Assembly (NCBI GenBank): GCA_934725535.1
Contig: CAKVBV010000009.1
Span: 1 to 49,226 of the forward strand
Source of the DNA: an uncultured Bacteroidales bacterium
Lineage (GTDB): Bacteria > Bacteroidota > Bacteroidia > Bacteroidales > Paludibacteraceae
Length of the DNA: 49,226 nt
Direction of reading: 5' to 3'
Each line of letters opens with the position of its first letter. Position 1 is the first letter of the stretch. Below are positions 33,336 through 41,633 of this stretch, one piece after another. Under the pieces are notes generated by a model. The model saw nothing but the letters and a program-made list of their open reading frames with translations. It did no database searches and was not told where the DNA came from. The translations under genes and the position numbers were made by a program.

Positions 33336-35012
33336 TTATAGAGCCACAAAGCGCAATAGGGAAATATCACCGTCTGTTGCACTTTCTTTGCGAGACAGTA
33401 TAGCCACTATGTTGTCTGACATACGTACTGCCCACAGAATACGCTCATTACTACCTTCGGAATATACATCTGTACGCAGGAGTGTCCCGTCTGTTGCGTA
33501 CCACAAAGCACAAGTGCGGGTCGTATCTTGCGCAAACACCACTACCACATCACCAATAGGCATCACATCTGCCACCTCATAACCCGATAGAGGCAGTGTG
33601 TAGGTGGCAAGAACCTTCCCCGTGGCGTCCTTGCGTTGCAGCACTATCGCCGTGTCTGCCGGTGTATGGCGTTTGGGCTTTGGACGTATAGCAATAGTCT
33701 CCTCATTCATCTCATCATAGTAGGAGACGAAACCATTCAGTGTACGGGTTGCACTGTCAAGTAATACCACTGCCTGCTGATATGCATCCTTTTGCAGTTG
33801 GCAGAAACGCTGTGCCGCTGCTATCAGACTATCCTTATTATTCATTTTTGTTTGGTTCAGGCAGTAACGATACTTCATCATTGCCATACTGTCCAGCCGC
33901 TCAGACAGGTCGGAACGGTGCTGCTCGCATACAGGCAGTTCGCAGTATGTGCGGTATAACATAGTGAGAGGGGCTACTGCTTCTTGGCGTGTAGAGACAG
34001 GGCGCAATATACTTGTATCCTGCCGCAACAGCATAGCGGAATAAGCAATGTGCTCTATCTGCAGCAGAGAACTCACAGGCGAATGGTAGTCCATGCGCTC
34101 AATGCGGTTGGGCAGTACAGGATGAGCAACTTCTATGGGCAGGATTTGTCCGTCATAGAACAACTGTGCACACTGTTGCATAATGTGGTGTTCACGCACA
34201 ATGTCATCGTACAACACTTGATATACAGAGTCTTGCGCCTGCATAAAGCGGGTAGTCCATGCCCCATAGTCCCACAACGGCACCGTATCTTGCAGGAAGT
34301 TGGTACTTGTCAATCCGTCCAAGCGATACAATTCAATGGGGATAAAGACAAAGTGCGGCTCGTATCCGCGAATGGGAGCAACCGTCAAAGCCTGTTGAAA
34401 CAATGCAATGTCTGTATTTAACTGCTCTGCATGGCGATGAATATCCGTCAGTTGCTGTCGTCCAGCGGAATCCAGCATCAAGTGTGCATTCTTCTCACGG
34501 GTATTGTGTTCCATGAATGCCGTAAACATACTGCGGCAGGTGTTGTAATTGTCCACCATCCGGTAGAAACGGTTGTGCAGCGTATCGGTACGTGCAGCCC
34601 ACAGGAGTACACTGTCCATTCGTGGTTGCAGGTAGCCTTTTAATGTCTCTAACGGAAGATGATTGCCGTGATTAGGTATGTCTGAATATAATTGTGCTTT
34701 CTGTGTGGCTTTGGCGGCGAAATGCATACAGTTGCCATAGTACAAGCGTGTCTGATAGTACAGCAGGCTCAGTTCATGGTAGTCGCGTAACGGGTTGTAC
34801 GCAGGTATCAGCATATAGGTGATGTTGCCCATCTGGTAATAGACATTAGCCAAAGCGGGATGAGTCTGCTGGTACTCATTCAGTTGGTACAATGCTTCAT
34901 AAGGCGACAGGCTTTGTGCACGTTGCAGCAAATCCGTATATTTCTCTTGTGCTGCGGCCGGTACTGCCAACAGAACCATCAGGCAAAGGATATGGCATTT
35001 AATGCGTTTCAT
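33336..35012 (-). CDS. Secreted protein of unknown function (558 aa)
   Basis: I do not recognise this family. A signal peptide (MKRIKCHILCLMVLLAVPAAAQ) is followed by about 430 residues rich in helices and Tyr, with TPR-like spacing in the first part (ALYQLNEYQQTHPALANVYY). The last 110 residues look beta-rich (TAIVLQRKDATGKVLATYTL, VVVVFAQDTTRTCALWYATD). It starts 17 bp after the PD40/OmpA gene and ends 72 bp before the radical SAM gene, so it belongs to that unit. Together with its neighbour it may supply the TPR part of a split PorE-like system; that is inference. It lacks a lipobox and a T9SS tail. Confidence 0.6.
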   Translation of the reverse strand: MKRIKCHILCLMVLLAVPAAAQEKYTDLLQRAQSLSPYEALYQLNEYQQTHPALANVYYQMGNITYMLIPAYNPLRDYHELSLLYYQTRLYYGNCMHFAAKATQKAQLYSDIPNHGNHLPLETLKGYLQPRMDSVLLWAARTDTLHNRFYRMVDNYNTCRSMFTAFMEHNTREKNAHLMLDSAGRQQLTDIHRHAEQLNTDIALFQQALTVAPIRGYEPHFVFIPIELYRLDGLTSTNFLQDTVPLWDYGAWTTRFMQAQDSVYQVLYDDIVREHHIMQQCAQLFYDGQILPIEVAHPVLPNRIERMDYHSPVSSLLQIEHIAYSAMLLRQDTSILRPVSTRQEAVAPLTMLYRTYCELPVCEQHRSDLSERLDSMAMMKYRYCLNQTKMNNKDSLIAAAQRFCQLQKDAYQQAVVLLDSATRTLNGFVSYYDEMNEETIAIRPKPKRHTPADTAIVLQRKDATGKVLATYTLPLSGYEVADVMPIGDVVVVFAQDTTRTCALWYATDGTLLRTDVYSEGSNERILWAVRMSDNIVAILSRKESATDGDISLLRFVAL

Positions 35013-35029
35013 AATGATAAAGTGTGTGT

Positions 35030-36931
35030 TTACATATCTGTTACTCGGAATTCTACACGGCGGTTGATAGCCCTGTGTTCGTCAGTGTCATTCGGCATAA
35101 TAGGCTTGCGCTTGCCATAGCCTATCGAGGTGATACGCTCGGGAGCGATACCGTGACTCACAATATAGTCCATAGCCGCCTGTCCGCGTAGGGTAGAGAG
35201 ACGGTCGTTATAGGCATCCGTACCGCGGTCATCGGTATGTGCCGAGAGTTCTATGCGCAGGTCGGGATTGTCCTGCAACAATGCGACTACCCGTTCCAAT
35301 TCAGGGTATGAACTTTCGGTCAGTTGGTGTGAGTTGTACTCAAAGGTGATGTTACGCAGTTGCAGTACGGCATCCTTGTGTATTGCGCGCATAGGAATGG
35401 TGATGGTTACCGCTTGCTGCGGTTCGGGTATGGTCAGCAGTGTATCCGCATAGAAATAGCCTACTGCTGATGTCGTAATATGATAGGTATTATCCCGTAT
35501 GGCTTGTGCGGTATAAGCATTGTGCACAGGTGTAGCGATTATCTGCTCCCGACGAGTGGTGTTGTTCAGCACAACCCGTCCGCTGTCAATAGTCCGACCT
35601 GTCTCACTATCCACGATGTATATCTGCGTCTTGTTCCTGCCTGCACGCATAGGAATGTCCAGTTCTGTTCGTGTGAACCGCACTTGCTTGGCTGTATTCA
35701 GGTACAATGTAGTATCCTCGAATGCACGCCTGCTGAATGTGATAGCATAGTCTTGTCCGATAGGCAGAGTGAAATCCACTCCGCCTATGGAATCGTGCAG
35801 GCAACGGACAGGAATAGTCTTGCGTGTCTTTTTATCGGTGAATACGATGCGTTTTGCTTGCAAAGGGGTAAAGAGTTCGCTGTCGAAAGTATTGATATGG
35901 ATATTCAGTGCATTAAGGAGACTCACATCTTGTTTTTGCTCGGGGTAGCCTGTCAGTTCGGTACAGTCGATGTCCAAGTAGTAGTGCGAGTGGTTGGGGG
36001 CTGTGTAATCAATCGTGTACTTGTCGCCTTGCTGTAGGGCAATGCGATACTTACCCGTTACGGCGTCACTCTCTGCCGTACAAAGCAATTGCGCTGTGAT
36101 GGCGTTGTACACATATATCTGCCCCTCTATGGGTTGTCTCGTCTGCTCGTTGCGCAGTGTTCCGCTCAAGGTAAGGAAAGAAGACGGTTGCCATTGCTTG
36201 TCCAAAGGCATGGTACGACTTTGTGCCACGGTTGTTCCGCGTACTGCTTCCTCCACAGAGTAGTGCAGGTTGTGCGGTACCACCTTATCCGTATAGGGAG
36301 CATAGGCTGACTGCTCCATGGTGGAATCAAGCACCTGTGGCAAGTACCAGTTGTGGGCATCTATACGGCGTGTCCCATACAAGGCATAGCGAGCATTACG
36401 CTTGCCCTCACCCACGCGGCGGGCAAACAGCAACACACGATTGTCCGCCAGTATCAAAGGCGATATGTCGTCATCCGAAGTGATTAGGATAGGTGCTGCA
36501 TTTTCCCATTTATCCGATATGCGTTGGGTACTATAGAGTATATTCTTGTCGGTTGACTTCTTCTGTTTAGGGTCTGCCGGCGTGCGCCGCACGAAATACA
36601 ATGTCTGTTCATCGCTGCTGATACTTGGCCACAACTCATCTTCTGCCGTGTTGATATCCTTAGGGAGACGGACGGGGGTAAGCCACACACCGCCCCGCGA
36701 CTCTGATACATAGATGTCGTATTGGTTGTCGTGAGGTGCCTTGGCGGAAAAGTAGATGTGCAGAGAGTCAAAACTTATGGATTGGTGCTGTATGTTCCAG
36801 CCCTGCTGCATATACTTGATAAGTTCATTACCGATATGCGTATCGCGTTGTGCAATCATATCGCTTACAGATGTGAGTAACAGTGCAATTATGCACCATT
36901 TCATCGGGGTCCGTCGTTTTATGTGTATCAT
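35030..36931 (-). CDS. PD40/OmpA-domain envelope protein (PorE-like)
   Basis: A 633-aa exported protein. After a signal peptide come PD40 (beta-propeller) repeats (SFDSLHIYFSAKAPHDNQYDI, SISSDEQTLYFVRR), a carboxypeptidase-regulatory-like beta domain near 255-320 (LTLSGTLRNEQTRQPIEGQIYVYN), further beta modules and a C-terminal OmpA domain (ITFEYNSHQLTESSYPELE, IELSAHTDDRGTDAYND, RVEFRV). T9SS component PorE has TPR-PD40-CRD-OmpA; here the TPR part is missing. Its role is likely anchoring a complex to peptidoglycan. MKW at 36904 is an alternative start. It lies 45 bp after the LytTR gene. Confidence 0.8.
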   Translation of the reverse strand: MIHIKRRTPMKWCIIALLLTSVSDMIAQRDTHIGNELIKYMQQGWNIQHQSISFDSLHIYFSAKAPHDNQYDIYVSESRGGVWLTPVRLPKDINTAEDELWPSISSDEQTLYFVRRTPADPKQKKSTDKNILYSTQRISDKWENAAPILITSDDDISPLILADNRVLLFARRVGEGKRNARYALYGTRRIDAHNWYLPQVLDSTMEQSAYAPYTDKVVPHNLHYSVEEAVRGTTVAQSRTMPLDKQWQPSSFLTLSGTLRNEQTRQPIEGQIYVYNAITAQLLCTAESDAVTGKYRIALQQGDKYTIDYTAPNHSHYYLDIDCTELTGYPEQKQDVSLLNALNIHINTFDSELFTPLQAKRIVFTDKKTRKTIPVRCLHDSIGGVDFTLPIGQDYAITFSRRAFEDTTLYLNTAKQVRFTRTELDIPMRAGRNKTQIYIVDSETGRTIDSGRVVLNNTTRREQIIATPVHNAYTAQAIRDNTYHITTSAVGYFYADTLLTIPEPQQAVTITIPMRAIHKDAVLQLRNITFEYNSHQLTESSYPELERVVALLQDNPDLRIELSAHTDDRGTDAYNDRLSTLRGQAAMDYIVSHGIAPERITSIGYGKRKPIMPNDTDEHRAINRRVEFRVTDM

Positions 36932-36976
36932 AATGTTTTTAATGTAAATTACTTTTTTGTCGTATATATGTGTGCA

Positions 36977-37777
36977 TTATAGCCACTTTGCTAATGCGTC
37001 ATAGTATTTGGGTGATACAGGTACTGTCTTGGCATTAGGCGTGTCTAATTCTGCATTTATCATACCCTCTTTGTCGCGGCGCAGTACCTTAATATGTTGC
37101 GGGTTGATGTAGTAACTGCGTTGGCAGCGTACCATATTATATTTCTGCATCATCGGTTCCAACGCTTTCATAGAGGAACGCAGAGCATATTCTTTCAGTC
37201 GTTCCCCGTCCAAGTAACATATATTCACGTAGTTCTCATTGGCGGCAATATACAATACTGCCGACGGTGCAATCATCAGTTTGAGCCGTTGTGTGCTGTC
37301 CACAAAGCGCATCAGACTGTCGTCTTGCGGTGTGCTTTCTTTGTTCTTACCTGCTAACGCAATAGCCAGGTCGAATATAATATAAGGGTATATTGTTATA
37401 AAGAAGAGATAGAAAGCACACCACCCAAGTACCCAGAAATAGGAGAAATCTCCATGATACATCAGGCTGATATACAATGCACTGAACAGGCTCATACTTA
37501 CTATCTCCGCCATTTCCCATGCTGCATATTTCAGCCATGTCATTTGCAGTTGCCGATACAGGCACAGCAGCAGTACACGCGACAATATCATTACTCCCAG
37601 CAGGATACACATAACAATGGTGGTATTGAAACTCAGCATATCGCGTCCCATCTCCAATAATGCAACTACGCTCTGCGGTTTGTAGAGCAATACAAAGCCG
37701 AGACTAAACACCGGTATGCCCAAAATATAGATAATGTGATATTTGAGCGACGCGAATACAGAGGGCAGTTTTTCCAT
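36977..37777 (-). CDS. Membrane-anchored LytTR transcription regulator
   Basis: A 266-aa protein: four or five membrane helices in the first 145 residues (HIIYILGIPVFSLGFVLLY, LFFITIYPYIIFDLAIAL), then a LytTR DNA-binding domain (VLYIAANENYVNICYLDGE, MVRCQRSYYINPQHIKVLRR, PVSPKYYDAL). It lacks a receiver domain, so it may sense a membrane or envelope signal directly. It is the first gene of the unit with the OmpA-type protein, the 558-aa protein and the radical SAM enzyme and probably controls it. Three copies of a short motif lie upstream (37802-37857). Confidence 0.85.
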   Translation of the reverse strand: MEKLPSVFASLKYHIIYILGIPVFSLGFVLLYKPQSVVALLEMGRDMLSFNTTIVMCILLGVMILSRVLLLCLYRQLQMTWLKYAAWEMAEIVSMSLFSALYISLMYHGDFSYFWVLGWCAFYLFFITIYPYIIFDLAIALAGKNKESTPQDDSLMRFVDSTQRLKLMIAPSAVLYIAANENYVNICYLDGERLKEYALRSSMKALEPMMQKYNMVRCQRSYYINPQHIKVLRRDKEGMINAELDTPNAKTVPVSPKYYDALAKWL

Positions 37778-37801
37778 ATTTCAGTACATTAAAATCGTTG
37801 T

Positions 37802-37857
37802 TATTTGGTCATATTTTATATAGTGACGAAATAGTATATTACCTGTATTTGGTCACA
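37802..37857. promoter_or_regulatory. Three-site motif TATTTSGTCAYW upstream of the LytTR gene
   Basis: TATTTGGTCATA (37802-37813), the reverse copy TAGTGACGAAATAG (37821-37834) and TATTTGGTCACA (37846-37857) share one 10-base core. The outer two are 44 bp apart. LytTR proteins bind repeated short sites, so this is a candidate operator for the regulator. It lies in the divergent region between the LytTR and SGNH genes. Confidence 0.45.
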
Positions 37858-37945
37858 GATACGCTATTTTTGTCCCTATATAAGCATTTTCCACAAAAAC
37901 TATGCCGTAATATCACAACTATTTTCGCACGTACTATACGGGCAG

Positions 37946-37953
37946 TAATTTTG
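37946..37953 (+). promoter_or_regulatory. -7 box of the SGNH hydrolase gene
   Basis: TAATTTTG, 66 bp before ATG 38020. No TTG is found at the expected -33 distance, so an activator may be needed. Confidence 0.45.
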
Positions 37954-38019
37954 CACCTGAAATCACACTTACGGTGTGTGAACAGAATGCAAATACATAA
38001 CAACAGAAACAAGCAAAGT

Positions 38020-38703
38020 ATGAAATTAGCAGCATTAGGCGACTCCATCATTCGCGGGGTCATACTCAAGGCAGAAGGATTGCGCGAGCGTTACACATTA
38101 TCGGATAAGAATATCGTGGACCGTTGCGGCGAGAGTCTTAACAGTGAGGTTGTCAATCTCGGCAAGATGGGGTGTACTATCGGAAACGGTGAGCGTATAT
38201 TGGATAAGTCTATTCCCAAATTAGACGGAGCCAAATATGTACTTCTCGAGTACGGTGGCAATGACAGCGACTATGACTGGCGTGCCATTGCGCAATCCCC
38301 CGACGAGCCTCACCTGCCACGTACTCCATTGGATACATACGAGTCCACATACGAGCGTGTTATCGGGAAAGTACGTGAAGCGGGATGTATTCCTCTGGTG
38401 TTGTCTCTCCCGCCTATGGATGCAGAGCGTTATTTCCGTTTTTTCACGGCAGGTATGGCAGAAGAGCAGAAGGCGAATATACTGCGCTGGTTGAGCGGTT
38501 CGACCAATACCATTATGTCGGGACATGAACTCTACAATATGGCGACGTGGAAAGTGGCACAGCGAACCGGTGCCCAATGGATAGACATCACATCAGACTT
38601 GCTGATAGGACACCAGTATCGTCGTTATCTGTGCGATGACGGTATTCACCCCAATGAACAAGGGCAAGCGCGCATTGCCGATATGATATTGCAAGCGATA
38701 TGA
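38020..38703 (+). CDS. SGNH/GDSL-type hydrolase
   Basis: The 227-aa protein starts at ATG 38020 with LAALGDSIIRGV (block I Ser in GDS) and has GGND (block III) and the catalytic Asp/His pair in DGIHPNEQG. No signal peptide is seen in this frame, so it may be a cytoplasmic esterase or acyl hydrolase of unknown substrate. It diverges from the LytTR gene and shares its upstream motif cluster. Confidence 0.82.
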   Translation: MKLAALGDSIIRGVILKAEGLRERYTLSDKNIVDRCGESLNSEVVNLGKMGCTIGNGERILDKSIPKLDGAKYVLLEYGGNDSDYDWRAIAQSPDEPHLPRTPLDTYESTYERVIGKVREAGCIPLVLSLPPMDAERYFRFFTAGMAEEQKANILRWLSGSTNTIMSGHELYNMATWKVAQRTGAQWIDITSDLLIGHQYRRYLCDDGIHPNEQGQARIADMILQAI

Positions 38704-38725
38704 TATGTGTTCGACATCCACTCGG

Positions 38726-38893
38726 TAATCACATACTAATATCATACTAATATCATACTAATCACATACTAATCACATACTAATCACATACTAATCACAT
38801 ACTAATCACATACTAATGTCATACTAATGTCATACTAATATCATAGTGTTAACCCGAAGATATCCCAAACCCATCCAAAGGAGGAACTCAATG
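38726..38893 (-). repeat. Composite intergenic repeat, copy 2 (11-unit array)
   Basis: Eleven units of the 11-bp repeat (TAATCACATAC and variants TAATATCATAC, TAATGTCATAC) run from 38726 to 38846. GTTAACCCGAAGATATCCC and the CATCCAAAGGAGG stretch that corresponds to the hairpin half follow. Read on the minus strand the part order equals copy 1. Confidence 0.9.
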
Positions 38894-38927
38894 TTAAGTG
38901 TGGCTATAGACTACATTCTGATTTTTT

Positions 38928-38948
38928 GACGACGCGAGCCGCGTCGTC
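38928..38948. repeat. Palindromic repeat GACGACGCG-AGC-CGCGTCGTC
   Basis: A perfect 9-bp stem around AGC, 35 bp from the end of composite copy 2. See also 32112 and 16622. Confidence 0.6.
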
Positions 38949-39018
38949 TCCCACACACGGTATCCGCGTCCATTGGTACATATTTTGGTGCGGTGAATAT
39001 GTCACTTTCGTTTAATCG

Positions 39019-39049
39019 TTGTATATATCAGAAAAAAGGTGTAACTTTG
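39019..39049 (+). promoter_or_regulatory. Promoter of the pRiA4b-like/miaA unit
   Basis: TTG (39019-39021), 20 bp, then TAACTTTG (39042-39049); the start codon is at 39121. Confidence 0.7.
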
Positions 39050-39120
39050 CGGCACGTATTATTCCCGTTTTGGCATAGGAATTGCGGGCGGATAGACAAT
39101 GATTATATCAACGACAGACT

Positions 39121-39675
39121 ATGATATACAAAATTACTTTTTCCTGCGACGAGGTGGAGGGTTTCCGCCGTGTGTTCGAGGCTGACAGCGAGGCTACGTT
39201 TCTCGACCTGCATCGTGCTATATTGAAGAGCGTCAAGTATCCGGACGACCAGATGACGTCGTTCTATATGTGCAACGACCGCTGGGAGAAAGAGCAGGAG
39301 GTTACGCTTGTGGAGATGGGCAACAACTTCGAGTACGACAATATGGTGATGGAGTCCACGCACCTGAGCAACCTGTTGGAAGAGCAAGGGCAGCGTCTCA
39401 TCTACGTGTTCGACCCGATGTTTGAGCGTTGTTTCTTCGGCAACCTGACGGAGATACTGCCGGGCACCTGCGACGAGGTGAAGTGCGTGGAGTCGAAAGG
39501 CAAAGCACCCAAGCAGTTGCAGACCGAGGACGCGATGGACGCATTGACGGCCAAGGGCGGCAAGGACGACATAGGATTGGACGAGGACTTCTACGGCGAC
39601 AGCCAGTATGATGACGGCGACCTTGACGCGGAGGGCTTCCAAGACCTGAGTTTCGACGACGGGTCGATGTTCTGA
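39121..39675 (+). CDS. Plasmid pRiA4b ORF-3-like protein
   Basis: A 184-aa protein with the fold signature of the pRiA4b ORF-3 family: ATFLDLHRAILKSVKY, then DDQMTSFYMCNDRW and LIYVFDPM. The last 60 residues are acidic and low-complexity (LDEDFYGDSQYDDGDLDAEG). Its function is not known; the family was named from a plasmid. It overlaps miaA (TGATG), and the whole unit continues into two further genes. Confidence 0.8.
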   Translation: MIYKITFSCDEVEGFRRVFEADSEATFLDLHRAILKSVKYPDDQMTSFYMCNDRWEKEQEVTLVEMGNNFEYDNMVMESTHLSNLLEEQGQRLIYVFDPMFERCFFGNLTEILPGTCDEVKCVESKGKAPKQLQTEDAMDALTAKGGKDDIGLDEDFYGDSQYDDGDLDAEGFQDLSFDDGSMF

Positions 39676-40577
39676 TGCCGACATTGGTGGTCATATTGGG
39701 ACCGACGGGTGTGGGCAAGACGGACGAGAGTCTGCGTCTGGCACGCCTGTACGGATGCCCGATAGTGAGTGCCGATTCGCGTCAGATATACCGCGATTTG
39801 CCTATCGGTACGGCGGCTCCCACGCAGGAAGAGCAGCAGGAGATACGCCATTATTTTGTTGGTTGTAAGGGGCTTACGGAGACATACAATGCAGGTCAGT
39901 ATGCGCGCGACTGCCGGGAACTATTAGAGAAACTATTCAAGACGCACGACCATGTGGTGATGGTGGGGGGCAGTATGATGTATGTGGACGCCGTCTGCCG
40001 CGGATTGGACGATATACCGGAGGTGCCGGTGGCGGTTCGTGAGGCGGTACGTGCTGATTATCAGCGCAACGGGTTGGCGTGGTTGCAGGCGGAAGTGGAG
40101 CGGTTAGACCCCGATTATTGGGCGGAGGTGGACAGACAGAACCCGCAACGGCTGATGCATTGTGTGGAGGTTTGTCGGGTGAGCGGGCAGCCGTATTCGG
40201 TGTTTCGCCGCAACGGGAAGCCCAACCGGCAGAACAATATCGCGAGGGGGTTTGATATAGAAGAGGTGATGATAGAGCGACCCCGCGAGGAACTGTACGA
40301 CCGTATCAACCGCCGTGTGGACAAGATGATAGAGAGGGGGCTGTTGGAGGAGGCAAGGCGTGCTTTCGAGATACTGAATATATCCCTTGACCCGCTACCG
40401 GAGGGTGCAACGGAAGTGCTGCCGAATAGCGTTAACACGGTGGGATACAAGGAGTTGCTGCGGTATTTCCGCGGCGAATGGACGCTTGACCGTGCCGTGG
40501 AGATGATAAAACAAAACAGTCGCCATTATGCCAAAAGGCAGATGACATGGTGGCGCAACAAGCAAAAAACGATATGA
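39675..40577 (+). CDS. miaA: tRNA dimethylallyltransferase
   Basis: It attaches a dimethylallyl group to A37 of tRNAs that read UNN codons. The 300-aa protein has the P-loop LGPTGVGKTDESLRLA, SADSRQIYRDLPIGTA, GGSMMYVDAVCRGLDDIP, and the C-terminal NSVNTVGYKELLRYFRGE with SRHYAKRQMTWWR. It overlaps its upstream neighbour by one base and the lipoprotein gene by 4 bp. Confidence 0.97.
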   Translation: MPTLVVILGPTGVGKTDESLRLARLYGCPIVSADSRQIYRDLPIGTAAPTQEEQQEIRHYFVGCKGLTETYNAGQYARDCRELLEKLFKTHDHVVMVGGSMMYVDAVCRGLDDIPEVPVAVREAVRADYQRNGLAWLQAEVERLDPDYWAEVDRQNPQRLMHCVEVCRVSGQPYSVFRRNGKPNRQNNIARGFDIEEVMIERPREELYDRINRRVDKMIERGLLEEARRAFEILNISLDPLPEGATEVLPNSVNTVGYKELLRYFRGEWTLDRAVEMIKQNSRHYAKRQMTWWRNKQKTI

Positions 40578-41629
40578 AGAAGCAGATATACATACTTTGT
40601 GCCCTCGCGGTGATGGCGGTCGGGTGCAAGAAAGTAACGGTGGATTTCACCTATTCGCCCACGGAACCGCGTGCAGGTGAGGCGGTTACATTCACCAACA
40701 ACAGCAGTGCGGGCGAGAAATGGGACTGGAACTTCGGCGACAACAGCACGACGACCAGCAAGAATCCCCGCCATACCTTCAAAAAGGCGGGTACGTACCT
40801 TGTCACGCTGCGCGTGGATAGTGCTAAGAATCAGACGTGTAGCAAGTCGGTGACGGTGTATGACACCATACCGACCTTCGTGGCATCGTCGGACTCGATT
40901 ACGCACTACACCGACGTAACACTCACTGCCAATATCTATAACCCCTACTCCTATAACTTGCAGTATCAGTGGACGTTACCCGAACATTGCGTATTGCAGT
41001 CGGGTACGCTGACAAGCAGTGCGGTGACGGTGTATTTCACCACTTACGGGCAGTCGCAGCAGGTGCAACTCACCATCATGCAGAACGGTGTGCAGTATCC
41101 CATCAGCAGGGACTTGTATGTGTATGAGACCCTCGCACCTGCGCTGTTGATGTCCCGCGCTGACGGCACTATCATGCGCCAACGGTTGATAGGGGAGCGT
41201 TTGGAGGATGCTTTGGCTGACACGCGCGATGAGGACAGGCAACTGCTGGCAGCCGTGTGCGATACCGTGGTGGTCTATAACGACTCTGTCTTTGACCTTG
41301 CGCGTATGCAGACTATCGTCGGCAGTCCGGTGAAGCGCGTGCAGATGGATAAGATGGCGCAAAAGTGGTACTTCGTAACGGCTGACGGATTGTTTGTAGC
41401 CAACTTCAACGGCACAAGCACTGCCACATATATCACGAAGGTGGACGCAGCGGCGACAGGTGCCTTGCATATCGACCATGAGCGCAACCAACTCTATTGG
41501 GCGACCCCGAGCGGATTATGGGCGATGCCGCTGGTCAAGAGCATGACCAACAAGTTCGCCACCACGCCCGCGCAGTACAATCAAGTGACTGATATAGAGC
41601 GTATCGCGTTCAATTCAGAAGCCCGTTAG
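40574..41629 (+). CDS. PKD-domain lipoprotein
   Basis: The 351-aa product starts MKKQIYILCALAVMAVGC, a signal peptide with lipobox Cys18. Residues 25-95 form a PKD domain (SPTEPRAGEAVTFTNNSS, WDWNFGDNSTTTSKNPRHTF). The remainder has beta-propeller-like YFVTADGLFVANFN and YWATPSGLWAMPL segments. It is probably a surface lipoprotein; ligand unknown. The start overlaps the miaA stop (ATGA) and the glycogen synthase gene begins 4 bp after its stop. Confidence 0.8.
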   Translation: MKKQIYILCALAVMAVGCKKVTVDFTYSPTEPRAGEAVTFTNNSSAGEKWDWNFGDNSTTTSKNPRHTFKKAGTYLVTLRVDSAKNQTCSKSVTVYDTIPTFVASSDSITHYTDVTLTANIYNPYSYNLQYQWTLPEHCVLQSGTLTSSAVTVYFTTYGQSQQVQLTIMQNGVQYPISRDLYVYETLAPALLMSRADGTIMRQRLIGERLEDALADTRDEDRQLLAAVCDTVVVYNDSVFDLARMQTIVGSPVKRVQMDKMAQKWYFVTADGLFVANFNGTSTATYITKVDAAATGALHIDHERNQLYWATPSGLWAMPLVKSMTNKFATTPAQYNQVTDIERIAFNSEAR

Positions 41630-41633
41630 ACCT

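Noticed and set aside
38726..38846. CRISPR array
   Set aside because: The units are 11 bp and contiguous, without spacers, and no cas gene is in the window.
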